DNA from: AP-15 sp963736715
GTDB taxonomy: Bacteria > Pseudomonadota > Alphaproteobacteria > ATCC43930 > CGMCC-115725
Length of the DNA stretch: 64,000 nucleotides
NCBI GenBank assembly: GCA_963736715.1
Contig: CAVTQA010000010.1
Location: 484,543 to 548,542, forward strand
Direction: 5' to 3'
Shown: in pieces, positions 1 to 8,608 of the stretch
Layout: every line of letters starts with the position of its first letter
How positions within the stretch are numbered: position 1 is the first letter of the stretch
The notes under the pieces: generated by a model
Told to the model about the DNA's origin: nothing
Seen by the model: only the letters and a program-made list of their open reading frames with translations
Database searches by the model: none
Position numbers and translations under genes: made by a program

Positions 1-221
1 CGCGCGAATTCCGCCTTCTCGAATACCTGGTGCGGCACCAAGGCCAGGTTATTACCCGGACGATGCTGCTCGAGGCGGTTTGGGATTATTATTTTGATCC
101 GCAGACCAATGTGATCGATGTCCAAATCAGCCGGCTGCGCCGGAAAATCGACAAGGATTTCGCTTCGCAGTTGCTCCATACGGTTCGTGGCATCGGCTAT
201 ATGATAGCTGCCGATGACTAG
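1..221 (+). CDS. OmpR/PhoB-family response regulator, C-terminal end (5' truncated by window edge)
   Basis: The reading frame is open from base 3 and shows only the DNA-binding winged-helix half of an OmpR-type regulator. It has the family pattern: EFRLLEYL, then the recognition segment with TRTMLLEAVW, NVIDVQISRLRRKID, and the terminal VRGIGYMI hairpin. The receiver domain lies outside the window. Its stop codon overlaps the start of the histidine kinase by 8 bases, so the two are a translationally coupled two-component pair. The stimulus is not visible; the closest well-known architectures are CusR/QseB-like regulators. Confidence 0.9.
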   Translation, partial: REFRLLEYLVRHQGQVITRTMLLEAVWDYYFDPQTNVIDVQISRLRRKIDKDFASQLLHTVRGIGYMIAADD

Positions 222-1632
222 GTTCTGGAGCACCGTCGCGTTTCGCCTGGCGCTCAGCTACGGACTGCTCGCGATTGGCTCGATGTCGGTGATCTCGGCG
301 GCATTCTATCTGGGCACTGTCGGTGTGTTGGCGCGTAGTACAGACGCTAAGCTGCTCTCCAGCTCAAATAAGCTGGCCGCGCATTTTGAGACCCGCGGCG
401 GTGACGCACTGCGGCAGGAAATAGAGCAGCTTCTGGTGGACGGCATCGAGCAGGACACCGAGGTCTATCTCCTTATCGCACCGGACGGACGAGAGGTCGT
501 CGGAAACATTGCAGGCTGGACGGCTACGGCCGCGCCGCTCGACCGGCTGACGGACCTGAAGGTGCTGCGCAATGACCGGCCTTCGCTCAGCCGTCTCCTG
601 CCGCGAGTTTTGCCGGACGGCTCGATTCTCGTCGTCGGGCGCGACATGCAGGACCAGCGCGAGATCGAGCAGCTGGTATGGCATGCCCTTTTGGCGGGCG
701 GAGCGGTGGCGCTGTTGCTCGCAATCGGCGGCGCTCTGGTGTTTCGCCGGCAGATCGAGCATCGCGTCAGTGCAATCCGGCGCACCGCTCGCGAAATAGA
801 AGCGGGCGACCTCACGCGGCGAATCCCGGTCTCCGGGGTGGAGGATGAGTTCGCACGGCTCAACCGCGACATCAACAGCATGCTCGATCGCATCGAGCAT
901 CTGATGGATGGCGTGCGACACGTCTCCAACGCGATCGCTCATGATCTGAGAACCCCGTTGGGGCGCATCCGCAGCCGCCTCGAAGAGGCGCTCCGCCCTG
1001 GCAACAACACTCGGCAGCTCGCCGCAACCGCCCGCTTCGCAATTCAGCAAGTCGACGATCTGATCCAGATGCTGGACAGGCTGCTGCAGATCGCCGAGGC
1101 CGAAGCCGGCGCTCGGCGTGCCTCCTTCACATCGGTGCCGCTCGGCTCTGTGATATGTGATGTCGTTGAACTCTACGACGCGACCGCGGAGGCGGAAGGA
1201 ATCACTCTCGTCAGCGAGATCGAGAGCAACCCGGTGACACTCGGCGATCGGAACCTGCTGGCGAGCGCGTTAGTGAATCTAATCGACAATGCGCTGAAAT
1301 ACGCGGGGAACGGAGCAACGGTTCGCGTTCGTTCGGCCCAGGAGGCGGATACCGTTTCGATCGTGGTTCAAGACGATGGCCCCGGAATTCCCTCCGCCGA
1401 GCGATCCCGGGTCGTCGATCGGTTCTACCGTCTCGACCGGAGCCGGAGCCTGCCCGGCAACGGGCTCGGTCTGTCGATCGTGACCGCGATCGCTTCCCTT
1501 CATTGGGGAAAGCTCTATTTGGAGGACGCCAAACCCGGGCTGATTGCCCGCATTGTTCTTCCTCGCGCCGAGGCCGCTGCCCCGCCCACCGGAAAGGCTG
1601 CGGATTTGCTGCCGCTGGAGAGCCAGGCGTAA
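214..1632 (+). CDS. Two-component sensor histidine kinase (HAMP, HisKA, HATPase)
   Basis: A 472-residue membrane sensor kinase. Two hydrophobic segments (about residues 10-33 and 155-177) enclose a periplasmic region of about 120 residues. A HAMP linker follows (about 178-230), then the H-box AIAHDLRTPL with phospho-acceptor His243. The ATPase domain shows the N-box LIDNALKY near 356-363, G1 DDGPGIP near 387-393 and G2 GNGLGLSI near 415-422. ATG overlaps the regulator stop, giving an operon RR-HK. The layout matches the QseC/CusS/PfeS type; the ligand cannot be inferred. The last 20 residues after the ATPase domain are Ala/Pro-rich and look unstructured. Confidence 0.93.
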   Translation: MTRFWSTVAFRLALSYGLLAIGSMSVISAAFYLGTVGVLARSTDAKLLSSSNKLAAHFETRGGDALRQEIEQLLVDGIEQDTEVYLLIAPDGREVVGNIAGWTATAAPLDRLTDLKVLRNDRPSLSRLLPRVLPDGSILVVGRDMQDQREIEQLVWHALLAGGAVALLLAIGGALVFRRQIEHRVSAIRRTAREIEAGDLTRRIPVSGVEDEFARLNRDINSMLDRIEHLMDGVRHVSNAIAHDLRTPLGRIRSRLEEALRPGNNTRQLAATARFAIQQVDDLIQMLDRLLQIAEAEAGARRASFTSVPLGSVICDVVELYDATAEAEGITLVSEIESNPVTLGDRNLLASALVNLIDNALKYAGNGATVRVRSAQEADTVSIVVQDDGPGIPSAERSRVVDRFYRLDRSRSLPGNGLGLSIVTAIASLHWGKLYLEDAKPGLIARIVLPRAEAAAPPTGKAADLLPLESQA

Positions 1633-1720
1633 ATCCGGGATTTGCGCGGGAGCTGGCCGAGGACGTGAAACGCCGGGGCCGTGCTCGCCTTGCGGCCGAG
1701 CATCCAACCACGACGAGGTG

Positions 1721-2017
1721 ATGGCGCATCGCCTCGCCCCTCAGGCCCGCGCCGAACTGGACGACATTTGGGATTACATCACTCGTGAGAGCGGAAACGC
1801 CGCCATCGCGGACTGCGTGATCGATTCCATCACCGACCGGTTCCACCTTCTCGGCCAATATCCCCGTCTGGGTCGCGCCCGCGACGATCTGCGTCCTGGA
1901 TTGCGCAGCTATCCTGCCGGCGAGTACGTGATCATCTACCCCATCGACGGCGCGGATGCGCTCATTCTCCTCGTGCTACAAGGCCGCCGTGACATCGAAG
2001 GCCTGATCGGCCGCTAA
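1721..2017 (+). CDS. RelE/ParE-superfamily toxin
   Basis: A 98-residue protein with the ParE pattern: MAHRLAPQARAELDDIWDYI (helix pair), an LGQYPRLGRARDDL segment, and the strand motif GEYVIIYPID followed by VLVLQGRRDI-like C-terminal strands (here LILLVLQGRRDIEGL). These toxins inhibit gyrase or ribosomes and are normally preceded by an antitoxin. Its ATG overlaps the TGA of a short upstream frame (TGATG at 1719-1723) whose last 28 residues (FARELAEDVKRRGRARLAAE...) look like the tail of a small coupled protein, but that frame runs back into the kinase gene and no intact antitoxin start is seen. It is therefore an orphan toxin or one with an eroded antitoxin. Confidence 0.8.
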   Translation: MAHRLAPQARAELDDIWDYITRESGNAAIADCVIDSITDRFHLLGQYPRLGRARDDLRPGLRSYPAGEYVIIYPIDGADALILLVLQGRRDIEGLIGR

Positions 2018-2065
2018 GAAGCTCGCATAGGGACGAGCAGCAGGTATTTTCTTTGCGCATCTGAA

Positions 2066-2083
2066 CTGTAACCGAAGCGTCAC
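2066..2083 (+). promoter_or_regulatory. Candidate Pho box upstream of phnD
   Basis: Two 7-mers, CTGTAAC and GCGTCAC, start 11 bases apart and are separated by CGAA. This is the spacing and approximate sequence of PhoB half-sites (CTGTCAT-type). It lies about 70 bases before the phnD start. Two mismatches to the consensus keep this tentative. Confidence 0.4.
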
Positions 2084-2154
2084 ATATCCTTCATCAAAAG
2101 GCTGTTTACCGACCTTAACTTCCGTCGCATATCCGATCCCGAGCGGAGAGACGA

Positions 2155-3060
2155 ATGCAGCGGAATTCTTGGATCATGGCCGGCGTGATTGCACTCGCAT
2201 TGGCGAGTGGCCCTTGCGCAATGGCGGCGGAGGCGAACGACTGCCCCAATGGCGGTACGGTGCGCTTCGGCGTCGAGCCCTACGATACGGCGGCGCGTCT
2301 GGTCCCGATCTATAAGAAGGTCGGCGAGCTGATCGGCGAGAAGCTCGGCTGCAAGGTCGAGGTCTTTGTCGCGACCAGCTACAACGCCGAGATCGAAGCG
2401 ATGCGCAACGGCAAGCTCGAAATCGGCGAATTCGGACCGCTCGGCTATGTGCTCGCCCATCAGGTGGCGAAGGCCGAAGCGGTCGCCGCCTTCGGCACCG
2501 CGGATGGCAAGCCCGACACCTATTGGGCCAGCATCGTCACCTACCCGGGGTCGGGCATAAAGACCGTTGCCGAGATCAAGGGACACAGCTTCGCATTCTC
2601 CGGCCCGGCTTCGACTTCGGGCCACCTGTTCCCGGCCTACGGGCTGCGCAAGGCCGGGCTCGACCCCGACAAGGATGTGCGCGCGATCTATGCCGGCAGC
2701 CATACCTCGTCGTTCGAGGCGCTCTACAACCACAAAGTCGATGCCGGCGAGCTCAACAGCGAGCAGCTCGAATCCGCCAAGCAGCGCGGCCACTACAAGG
2801 ATGGCGACCTGGTCTTTCTGTGGAAGTCGGAGCCTATCCCGACCGACCCGTTTGCCGTGCGCGGCGATCTGCCGCCGGAATTCAAGAAGCGGGTGATCGA
2901 GGTGCTGCAAAATCTCGATTTGTCTACGCTCGACCCGGCGGACCGCAAGATCATGGTCGGCGCGGGCATAACTGGGCTTGTGCCGCAGACCGATGGCGCC
3001 TATGACGGCATTCGCGACCTCGTCAAGACGCTAAACATCGACCTCGAAAAGCTGAGCTGA
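2155..3060 (+). CDS. phnD: Phosphate/phosphonate ABC transporter, periplasmic substrate-binding protein
   Basis: A 301-residue PhnD-family protein. A Sec signal peptide (hydrophobic VIALALASG, cleavage near AMAA-EAND around residue 25) directs it to the periplasm. The body has family signatures: VRFGVEPYDTA at the mature N-terminus, EFGPLGYVLA, a GHSFAFSGPASTSGHLFP ligand-loop segment, and YAGSHTSSFEAL. It binds phosphonate or phosphite-like ligands and delivers them to the PhnCE transporter encoded directly downstream. The exact ligand is not determinable; some PhnD homologues take phosphite or hypophosphite (PtxB). Start chosen at the ATG preceding the signal peptide with GAGCGGAGAGACGA as ribosome site. 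Confidence 0.93.
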   Translation: MQRNSWIMAGVIALALASGPCAMAAEANDCPNGGTVRFGVEPYDTAARLVPIYKKVGELIGEKLGCKVEVFVATSYNAEIEAMRNGKLEIGEFGPLGYVLAHQVAKAEAVAAFGTADGKPDTYWASIVTYPGSGIKTVAEIKGHSFAFSGPASTSGHLFPAYGLRKAGLDPDKDVRAIYAGSHTSSFEALYNHKVDAGELNSEQLESAKQRGHYKDGDLVFLWKSEPIPTDPFAVRGDLPPEFKKRVIEVLQNLDLSTLDPADRKIMVGAGITGLVPQTDGAYDGIRDLVKTLNIDLEKLS

Positions 3061-3086
3061 CGCCGATCGGTCACCTGGAGGGCGTC

Positions 3087-3830
3087 ATGCTGCGGGTTCG
3101 CGGCCTGACGATGCGCTACCCCGACGGCAAGCTGGCGCTTGCCGGCTTCGATCTGGGCATCGAGGCTACCGAGCTTGTCGTCGTGCTGGGCGGCAATGGC
3201 AGCGGTAAGACGACGATGTTGCGGTGCGTCTCCCGCATGCTCAGGCCGACCGAGGGCGAAATCTGGCTCAACGACACCAATCTGGCCGCCCTTTCGGGCG
3301 AAAAGCTGCGTCAGGCGCGCCTGCCGCTGGCGATGATCTGGCAGCATGCCAGCCTGGTGCGGCGACGCAGCGTGCTGGCCAATGTCGCCTGCGGTGCCCT
3401 CGGCCGTTATGGCGGGCTGTGGACGGCGCTCGGCGGCCTGCCCGCGGTCGAACGCCGCGCAGCCTATGATTATCTGAACGCGGTTGGCCTCGCCGCGCTG
3501 GCCGGACAGCGCGCCGGCACGCTGTCTGGCGGGCAGGCGCAGCGCGTTGCAATTGCCCGCGCCCTCGCGCAGCGCCCGCAGGTGCTGCTGGCCGACGAGC
3601 CGGTGGCGAGCCTCGACCCCGAAGCAGCCGACGACATCATGCGCCTGCTGCGCCACCTCGCGACGCATGAGCATCTCGCGGTGTTGTGCGTGTTGCATCA
3701 GGTCGAGCTGGCCTATGCCTATGCCGACCGCGTCGTCGGCATTCGCGACGGCAGGATCGCGTTCGATCGGCCTTGCGCCGAGCTGTCGCGCGATGCGGTG
3801 CGCCAGCTCTATCTCAGCGAGGCCGCTTAA
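3087..3830 (+). CDS. phnC: Phosphonate ABC transporter ATP-binding protein
   Basis: A 247-residue ABC ATPase. Walker A GGNGSGKTT at residues 35-43, Q-loop around 86 (MIWQHASLV), signature LSGGQAQR near 146-153 and Walker B VLLADEP near 166-172 are all intact. The family-typical insert between Q-loop and signature (ALGRYGGLWTALGGLP) matches PhnC. It starts 26 bases after phnD behind a GGAGGGCGTC site and energises uptake through PhnE. Confidence 0.93.
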   Translation: MLRVRGLTMRYPDGKLALAGFDLGIEATELVVVLGGNGSGKTTMLRCVSRMLRPTEGEIWLNDTNLAALSGEKLRQARLPLAMIWQHASLVRRRSVLANVACGALGRYGGLWTALGGLPAVERRAAYDYLNAVGLAALAGQRAGTLSGGQAQRVAIARALAQRPQVLLADEPVASLDPEAADDIMRLLRHLATHEHLAVLCVLHQVELAYAYADRVVGIRDGRIAFDRPCAELSRDAVRQLYLSEAA

Positions 3831-3886
3831 GTCTCGACGCGGCGGCCCCGCAACTCGCCGAGCGCAGCTGGGCCGGAGCGGTCAGA

Positions 3887-4636
3887 TTGGCGCTGCGCTT
3901 CGTGTTGGTGCTGGCGCTCCTGGCAATCGTTGTGCAGGCAGCGATCGTGGTCCGCGCCCGGCCGCAGGATTTGATTACCGGCGCCTACGGCATGGCCGAC
4001 ATCATCAGGCGCGCGATGCCGCCCGATTTCAGCAAGATCGACATGGTGTGGTGGCCGGCGCTCGAAACCATCGACCTCGGCATTTTCGGCACCCTCGGCG
4101 GCGTGATCTTGGCTCTGCCGCTGGCCATTCTCGCCGCCGCCAATGTAACGCCGTCGCGCTTCCTCTACTACGCCGCGCGCGGCGTGATCGGCTTCGCACG
4201 CGCCGTACCCGACCTCGTCTGGCCGTTGCTGTTCGTCACCGCCGTCGGGCTCGGCCCCTTTCCGGGCGCCCTCGCGCTTTCCGTTCACTCGATCGGAATG
4301 CTCGGCCGCCTCTTCGCCGAGACGATCGAGCACATGGACATGGCGCCGATCGATGCGCTGACTTTGACCGGCGCCCGCCGCGTGCAGGTCTTCACCCACG
4401 GGATCATCCCGTCGATCCTGCCCTCGCTCCTCGGGATCGCGCTCTACCGGCTCGACGAGAATATCCGGTCGTCGCTGGTGCTCGGCTTTGTCGGCGCCGG
4501 CGGTATCGGCTTCGAGCTGCTATCGGCGATGAGCCTCTTTCAGTACCAAACCGTTTCGCTTTTGCTGATCGTCACCTTTGTTATCGTGATTGCCGCCGAA
4601 CGCCTTTCCGCGCTGCTCCGCGCCCGTCTCGGGTAA
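3887..4636 (+). CDS. phnE: Phosphonate ABC transporter permease
   Basis: An inner-membrane permease with about six hydrophobic segments and the binding-protein-dependent transport loop ETIEHMDMAPIDALTLTGA, followed by QVFTHGIIPSILPSLLGI and GFVGAGGIGFEL, which are diagnostic for PhnE. The N-terminus is uncertain: no ATG or GTG exists near the expected start, and recognisable sequence (AERSWAGAVRLALRF) begins just after the phnC stop. I use the TTG at 3887; TTG 3773 would overlap phnC by 58 bases. A lost start codon or a small indel is possible. It forms the channel for the substrate captured by PhnD. Confidence 0.85.
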   Translation: MALRFVLVLALLAIVVQAAIVVRARPQDLITGAYGMADIIRRAMPPDFSKIDMVWWPALETIDLGIFGTLGGVILALPLAILAAANVTPSRFLYYAARGVIGFARAVPDLVWPLLFVTAVGLGPFPGALALSVHSIGMLGRLFAETIEHMDMAPIDALTLTGARRVQVFTHGIIPSILPSLLGIALYRLDENIRSSLVLGFVGAGGIGFELLSAMSLFQYQTVSLLLIVTFVIVIAAERLSALLRARLG

Positions 4637-4670
4637 ATAGAGGCCTGTGGTCAACCGAAGTGAGAGCGCT

Positions 4671-5336
4671 ATGACGGATTTTGACGCAACCGAGATCGCC
4701 TATGTGCCGACAACCGGCGTGCGGAGGGCACACGAGACGCCGCTCGTCGCCGCCACCGACGAAAACCTGAAGGGCTATGGATGCCTCGTCGACGCGCCGG
4801 AGAGCTTCCCCATAGAGATCGTCCGATGGCCGGCGCAAGGCTGGCGTCCGATCGACGAAAATTCGGGCGATCAGGGCGGCGTCGCTGAAGGTGTTTTTGA
4901 ATTCTGGTGGAAAGGCGAGACCCTCTACGCCCGCAACAACGCCGTCGGCGACAGCTACCTTTTCGCCTGGAGCAACTGGCCAGAGGAGGCGGCAACCGGC
5001 GGGCCAGCAAAACTACGGCAGAAAGCGCTGGTCTGGCGCGCGAATTATCACCCTGACGGCGGCCAGCTGTTCTATCCATTGCATGGCGAGAGTTTCGTCG
5101 TGCCGCTTGCGATACCGGGGGACGATGTGACACCGGAGCAGTTCGTCACGTTCTGGTGCGACGGCAGCTGCGGGCTCTACATCCATCCGAACATCTGGCA
5201 TGGCGCAGTCGTCCCACTCGACGACCACGCGGAGTTACTGGACCGGCAGGGCCGCGTCCATGCGCGCGTATCGGTCGATTTCGCAAAAGAATTCGGCTGC
5301 TACCTCGCCGTGCCGATGCGCCGACCGGGCGGGTAG
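4671..5336 (+). CDS. Ureidoglycolate lyase (AllA)-like cupin protein
   Basis: A 221-residue cytosolic protein of beta-rich composition. The C-terminal half carries an AllA-like pattern: YHPDGGQLFYPLHGESFVVP, then FVTFWCDGSCGLYIHPNIWH, where AllA enzymes release glyoxylate and urea from ureidoglycolate. The fit is by motif order only and the N-terminal 80 residues are unlike E. coli AllA, so a different small-molecule role is possible. It is the last gene behind phnDCE (35 bases after phnE), so it may act on the imported compound. ATG 4671 is chosen with GAAGTGAGAG upstream rather than GTG 4647. Confidence 0.6.
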   Translation: MTDFDATEIAYVPTTGVRRAHETPLVAATDENLKGYGCLVDAPESFPIEIVRWPAQGWRPIDENSGDQGGVAEGVFEFWWKGETLYARNNAVGDSYLFAWSNWPEEAATGGPAKLRQKALVWRANYHPDGGQLFYPLHGESFVVPLAIPGDDVTPEQFVTFWCDGSCGLYIHPNIWHGAVVPLDDHAELLDRQGRVHARVSVDFAKEFGCYLAVPMRRPGG

Positions 5337-5560
5337 CGGGAGGACGGCGCCCTGCCTGGGGGCATACAAACCTGCCGGGGCACGCGTGACGGGTATGCGG
5401 GGGCCATCCAGTTCTAGGCGCGGCACTAAACGCGGTCAGGTATGTCCACCCCCTCTTCGTCATGGCCGGGCTCGACCCGGCCATCTACGTATCCGGCCAT
5501 CTACGTATTCAGGGCAAGCTCCTCACCCAGCGCCCGTGGATGCCCGGATCAAGCCCACAG
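5337..5560. other. Intergenic stretch with REP-type sequence left of the IS4 element
   Basis: No gene is supported here. It holds the palindrome at 5462-5484 with its tandem 16-mer, and at 5537-5554 a half palindrome (GTGGATGCCCGGATCAAGCC) whose counterpart reappears immediately right of the IS element at 6901-6925. Confidence 0.5.
5462..5508. repeat. REP-type palindrome with tandem 16-bp duplication
   Basis: ATGGCCGGG and CCCGGCCAT flank a 5-base loop at 5462-5484, a common alphaproteobacterial intergenic palindrome. Its right end belongs to a perfect tandem duplication of CCGGCCATCTACGTAT (5477-5492 and 5493-5508), suggesting replication slippage. Confidence 0.7.
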
Positions 5561-5628
5561 CTGTCCGGCTCCCGTGTACAACTTAAAGACGTCACGCTTG
5601 TCATGCTTCCCGGTTCTGCGATGTGACA

Positions 5629-6800
5629 TCAAGTCCATTGCAGAACCAATTGTGTCGTATCCGGTTGTAGATCGGGTGCAAGGCTCAGCAGGCGGTCGAT
5701 GCGTCTTCGGTGCATCAGGTTGGCGCGCACCAGTCGGGCGAAAGCGAGCGGCGCTTGCACCGCCGACTGAGTGGCCTGGGCGAGACGCAGCAGCAGGAAA
5801 GCGATCAGCGCCACGGCGACCTGGATGCGGACGGCGTTTTCTCCGGTTCCGAGGAAATGGCGGATCTTCAGGGTTTGCTTGACCCAGCGGAAGAACAGTT
5901 CGATCGCCCAGCGGCGCTTGTAGAGATCGGCGATCTGGTGCGCCGGCGCCTCCAGATCGTTGCTCAGGATGCGCAGAACCTTGCCGCTGTCGAGCTTGAC
6001 CCGAACCTCGCGGACCGGCTTGCTGAACGGATTGCGCCGGGCCTTGGGGTTGACCTGGCGGGCCGGCAGACGGCCGACCCGATCGGACAGCACGCTGCTG
6101 CCTTCCGCAACCGCACAGTCACGGGCCCCTTTGAGCGGGGTATTGGATTTGAAGCGGGTCACAATCCGGCAGCCCGCCGCATCCAGCTTGGCCCACCAGC
6201 GGTAGTCGTAATAGCCGAGGTCGAAGACGTAAGTCGCGCCGGCCTCGATCGGCATTTCCTGAGCCGCCGTGATGTCCCCCGGGTCAAGCCCGAGGGCAGG
6301 CTGTTGACCTTGGCCGCGCTGACCACGGCATAGATCGGATGATCGGCATCGGGGTCGTAAATCACGTGCACCTTGGCGCCGCAAACCCCGCTCGAAAAGC
6401 GCGCCCATGCGGCGCTGGCTTCGCTCAGCCGCAGACCGGTGGAATCGATCAGATAGACGCTCTCGCCGAGCGCCCGGCGCAAACCGCGATGCGCCCGCTT
6501 CACCAGTTCCGCAAACAGGTCGGCAAACATGGCGCTGGACCGTCGGGCATTGGCATCGGCCAGGGTGGAACGCTGCACCGGCCGCACCCCCAGATGATAG
6601 AGCCGGGCCGCGTGGCTGGCCAAACCGGTGACGATTTCGCGCAAGCTCGCCGCGCCCGAAAGCTGGCCGTACAGCAAGGCCGCAAACTGGCTTTTCGTGT
6701 TGAGCCGACGAACCCGCAAATCGGCCCCGTGTTCGCGGTCAAACACATCCCACGGTATGTGCTTCAATACCCCATGAAAAACGCTATTCTGATGGCGCAT
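5629..6800 (-). pseudogene. IS4-family transposase, interrupted by a 26-base REP-like insert
   Basis: The N-terminal frame (ATG at 6800, MRHQNSVFHGVLKHIPWD) runs through the first catalytic Asp (YLIDSTGLRLSE) to AAKVN. The second half continues in another frame from DITAAQEMPIEAGATYVFDLGYYDY (second Asp, in VFDLGYYDY) to the YKRRWAIELFFRWVKQ segment holding the catalytic Glu and the Y-R-E-K signature. The two frames are separated by 26 extra bases (6277-6302) that resemble a REP palindrome. All three catalytic acidic residues survive, so removing the insert would restore a plausible full-length enzyme of about 380 residues. It is not translated as one protein in its present form. Confidence 0.85.
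6277..6302. repeat. REP-like 26-base insert inside the IS4 transposase
   Basis: On the plus strand it begins CCCCG and ends GGGCAGGCT, with the core GGGTCAAGCCCGAGGGC. The core matches intergenic REP halves at about 5549 and 6905. The second insert at 29293-29315 shares the same terminal sequences. Extent inferred from restoring the transposase reading frame (AAKVN joined to DITAAQ). Confidence 0.65.
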
Positions 6801-6938
6801 GGCATTGCTCTCCCGTCTCGTGTCCGGACCGTCGGCAAACGTCCCAGACCGAGTGGAATCAATGCCATGCCCCCTGTCCAGCAAAACTCAACCGGACAGC
6901 CGTGGATCAAGCCCGGGCATGAGGGAGAGAGCGGAATA

Positions 6939-7172
6939 GCAGTTCCGCTGCGCTACCCCGAAAAGGCCCGCCGTCCCAACAATCTGATCCCATGCAAGCC
7001 TGATCGGCTCCGCGTAAAGGCGCCGGTTTCGCCCGAGTACCAGGCGACGCGACAGCTCATGCGCGATCTGGCGCTGAACACGGTGTGCGAGGAGGCCGGC
7101 TGCCCGAATATCGGAGAATGCTGGAAGCAGAAGCACGCGACGGTGATGATTCTGGGACGCGTTTGCACCTGA
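6939..7172 (+). pseudogene. lipA: lipA (lipoyl synthase) N-terminal fragment
   Basis: About 77 codons match the N-terminal region of lipoyl synthase: YPEKARRP, KPDRLRVKAPVSPEY, LMRDLALNTVCEEAGCPNIGECW and KQKHATVMILG. The three cysteines of the auxiliary cluster (CEEAGCPNIGEC) are present. The start codon is absent because the fragment begins just right of the IS4 end, and the frame stops at ILGRVCT before the radical-SAM CxxxCxxC loop. It cannot be functional. Whether the IS insertion caused the truncation or merely neighbours it is unknown. Bases 7173-7318 to its right hold nothing I recognise. Confidence 0.85.
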
Positions 7173-7318
7173 GCCCGACACCTATTTCAACGACGTGCTG
7201 ATTGGCCGCCTCGGTGGGGAGGTGCCAGATGTCGCCGCATGACGGTACCGCCGAAATCTGCCGGATCATGCCGAGGAGGTAAGGCCAGAGCGGCCACCTC
7301 CGCTAGACCGGTTGCCGA

Positions 7319-8115
7319 TCAGATTGCATAGCCGGCGTTTTTGAAGAAGTTTCGGCACTCCTGCGGTTGGTAGCGTTCGAGGATACGGCCGATCGCCTGC
7401 CACAGACCGTCGCGGGTGCGTTCTGCCGCGCGGCGCAGCGCCGCTTTGAACTTGGCGAAAACCTGCTCGATAGGATTGAGATCGGGGCTGTAAGGCGGGA
7501 GGTAGACGAGCCGCGCGCCTTGCGCGGTGATCGCTTCGACACGCCGGCCGCCTTGTGGCTGCTCAAAATTGTCGAGCAAGACGACGTCGTCCGGCCGCAA
7601 AGTTGGCGCCAGCATATGTTCGATATAAGCGCGGAAGCGCTCGCCGTTGATCGCGCCGTCGAAGACGCGGGGTGCGGTGATCCCGCTGCAGCGCAACCCG
7701 GCCACCAGTATGGTTAGCTTCGAATGCCCGTGCGGCACTGGTGCCAGGAGCCGCAAGCCACGGGCGGTCCGGCCATAGCCGGCGCGCCGGCTGGCGCCGG
7801 ATAAACGCTCGGCGCGCTTCGGCTACGTCGGGGCGATCCTGCTCGGCGGCATGCAAGCTCTTTTTTGAGCGTGATCTTCTGCCTCCGCAGAAACCGCCAC
7901 AAACTGATCAACCCGACAGCGATCCCATGCCTCGCCGCCATCGCGCCGCGGATCTCCTGCAAGGTCAGGTCCGGCTCCTGCGCCACCAGCTCCAATAACG
8001 CCGCGCGGTGCTCGACCAAACGCGAGCGGCGATCGCCTCCATTCTGCGGGCCTGGGTGCGGCCCTCCGCACGCGACCGCTGCGCCCAGCGAATCGCCGTG
8101 CTCACGCTATAAATA
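7319..8115 (-). pseudogene. IS630-family transposase, degenerate
   Basis: Pieces of one transposase lie in three frames. The N-terminal helix-turn-helix reads VSTAIRWAQRSR, GDRRSRLVEHRAALLELV and LTLQEIRGAMAARHGIAVG. A middle piece reads LHAAEQDRPDVAEARRAF. The C-terminal DDE half (7319-7756) reads RLLAPVPHGH, then LLDNFEQPQG with one catalytic Asp, and YLPPYSPDLNPIEQVFAKFK with the catalytic Glu. The stretch that should hold the first catalytic Asp is missing between the last two pieces. At least three frame breaks and that deletion make it dead. It ends a few bases from the 3' end of tRNA-Pro. Confidence 0.85.
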
Positions 8116-8125
8116 ATTGATTCAA

Positions 8126-8202
8126 TGGTCGGAGTGAGAGGATTTGAACCTCCGGCCCCTGCCTCCCGAAAGCAGTGCTCTACCAGGCTGAGCTACACTC
8201 CG
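8126..8202 (-). tRNA. tRNA-Pro (anticodon CGG)
   Basis: On the minus strand CGGAGTG pairs with CACTCCG as acceptor stem. The D-arm is GCTCAGCCTGGTAGAGC, the anticodon stem-loop CTGCT-TTCGGGA-GGCAG reads CGG, and the T-arm contains GGTTCAAATCC. CCA is encoded at the 3' end. The 77-base length and all four stems are regular. Confidence 0.96.
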
Positions 8203-8377
8203 CCGACCAAGGGGCCGAGATATAGCGAAGGCTGGGCGGCGAGACAAGATCGTGGCGCCCGGGCACCCTTCCGGCTGGCTGGGATCGGTCCAAAAGGGGA
8301 TGCTCACTCCGAAACGCCATTCGCGTCCGATGGGCAGATGTCAGGAATTTCGCACCGGCAATCGGGAGAGCCACCAC

Positions 8378-8608
8378 ATGAGCAAAGAGCACGCAGGCGT
8401 CTCAACCCGCACGTCCAGGGTCATCAGGGCCCCGCGCGAGGAGCTCTACGCGGCCTTCCTGGACCCGACCGCTCTCGCCGACTGGCTCCCGCCGGCGAAG
8501 ATGACCGGCGAGATCCACGAACTCGACGCGCGGGTCGGAGGCGGATATCGCATGTCGCTGTTCTACGCGAGCAGGAGCGCACTTTCTGCGGTAAGACGTC
8601 CGACAGGG
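8378..8608 (+). pseudogene. SRPBCC/AHSA1-family protein, frameshifted and truncated
   Basis: ATG 8378 follows GGGAGAGCCACCAC. The first 60 residues match an AHSA1-type hydrophobic-ligand fold: SRVIRAPREELYAAFLDPTALADWLPP, then GEIHELDARVGGGYRMSLFY. At about 8570 the frame breaks, and the continuation (ERTFCGKTSDR, typical ERSFRGKTSER in relatives) is found in another frame for about ten codons before similarity stops. About half of the normal 150-160 residue domain is missing. The following 190 bases to 8802 show no gene. Confidence 0.75.

Larger units (their letters stand above)
5561..6899 (-). mobile_element. IS4-family insertion sequence (inactive)
   Basis: An element of about 1.34 kb with one transposase gene on the minus strand. 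The ends read CTGTCCGGCT at 5561-5570 and, reverse-complemented, CTGTCCGGTT at 6890-6899: a 10-base inverted repeat with one mismatch. I see no clean target duplication; REP half-palindromes (GGATCAAGCCC) flank both ends, so the element appears to sit within or between REP sequences. The transposase is broken, so it could move only with help from another copy. Confidence 0.7.

Noticed and set aside
6339..7172. 277-codon plus-strand frame considered as one protein
   Set aside because: Its first two thirds are antisense to the IS4 transposase; only the last 77 codons match lipA.
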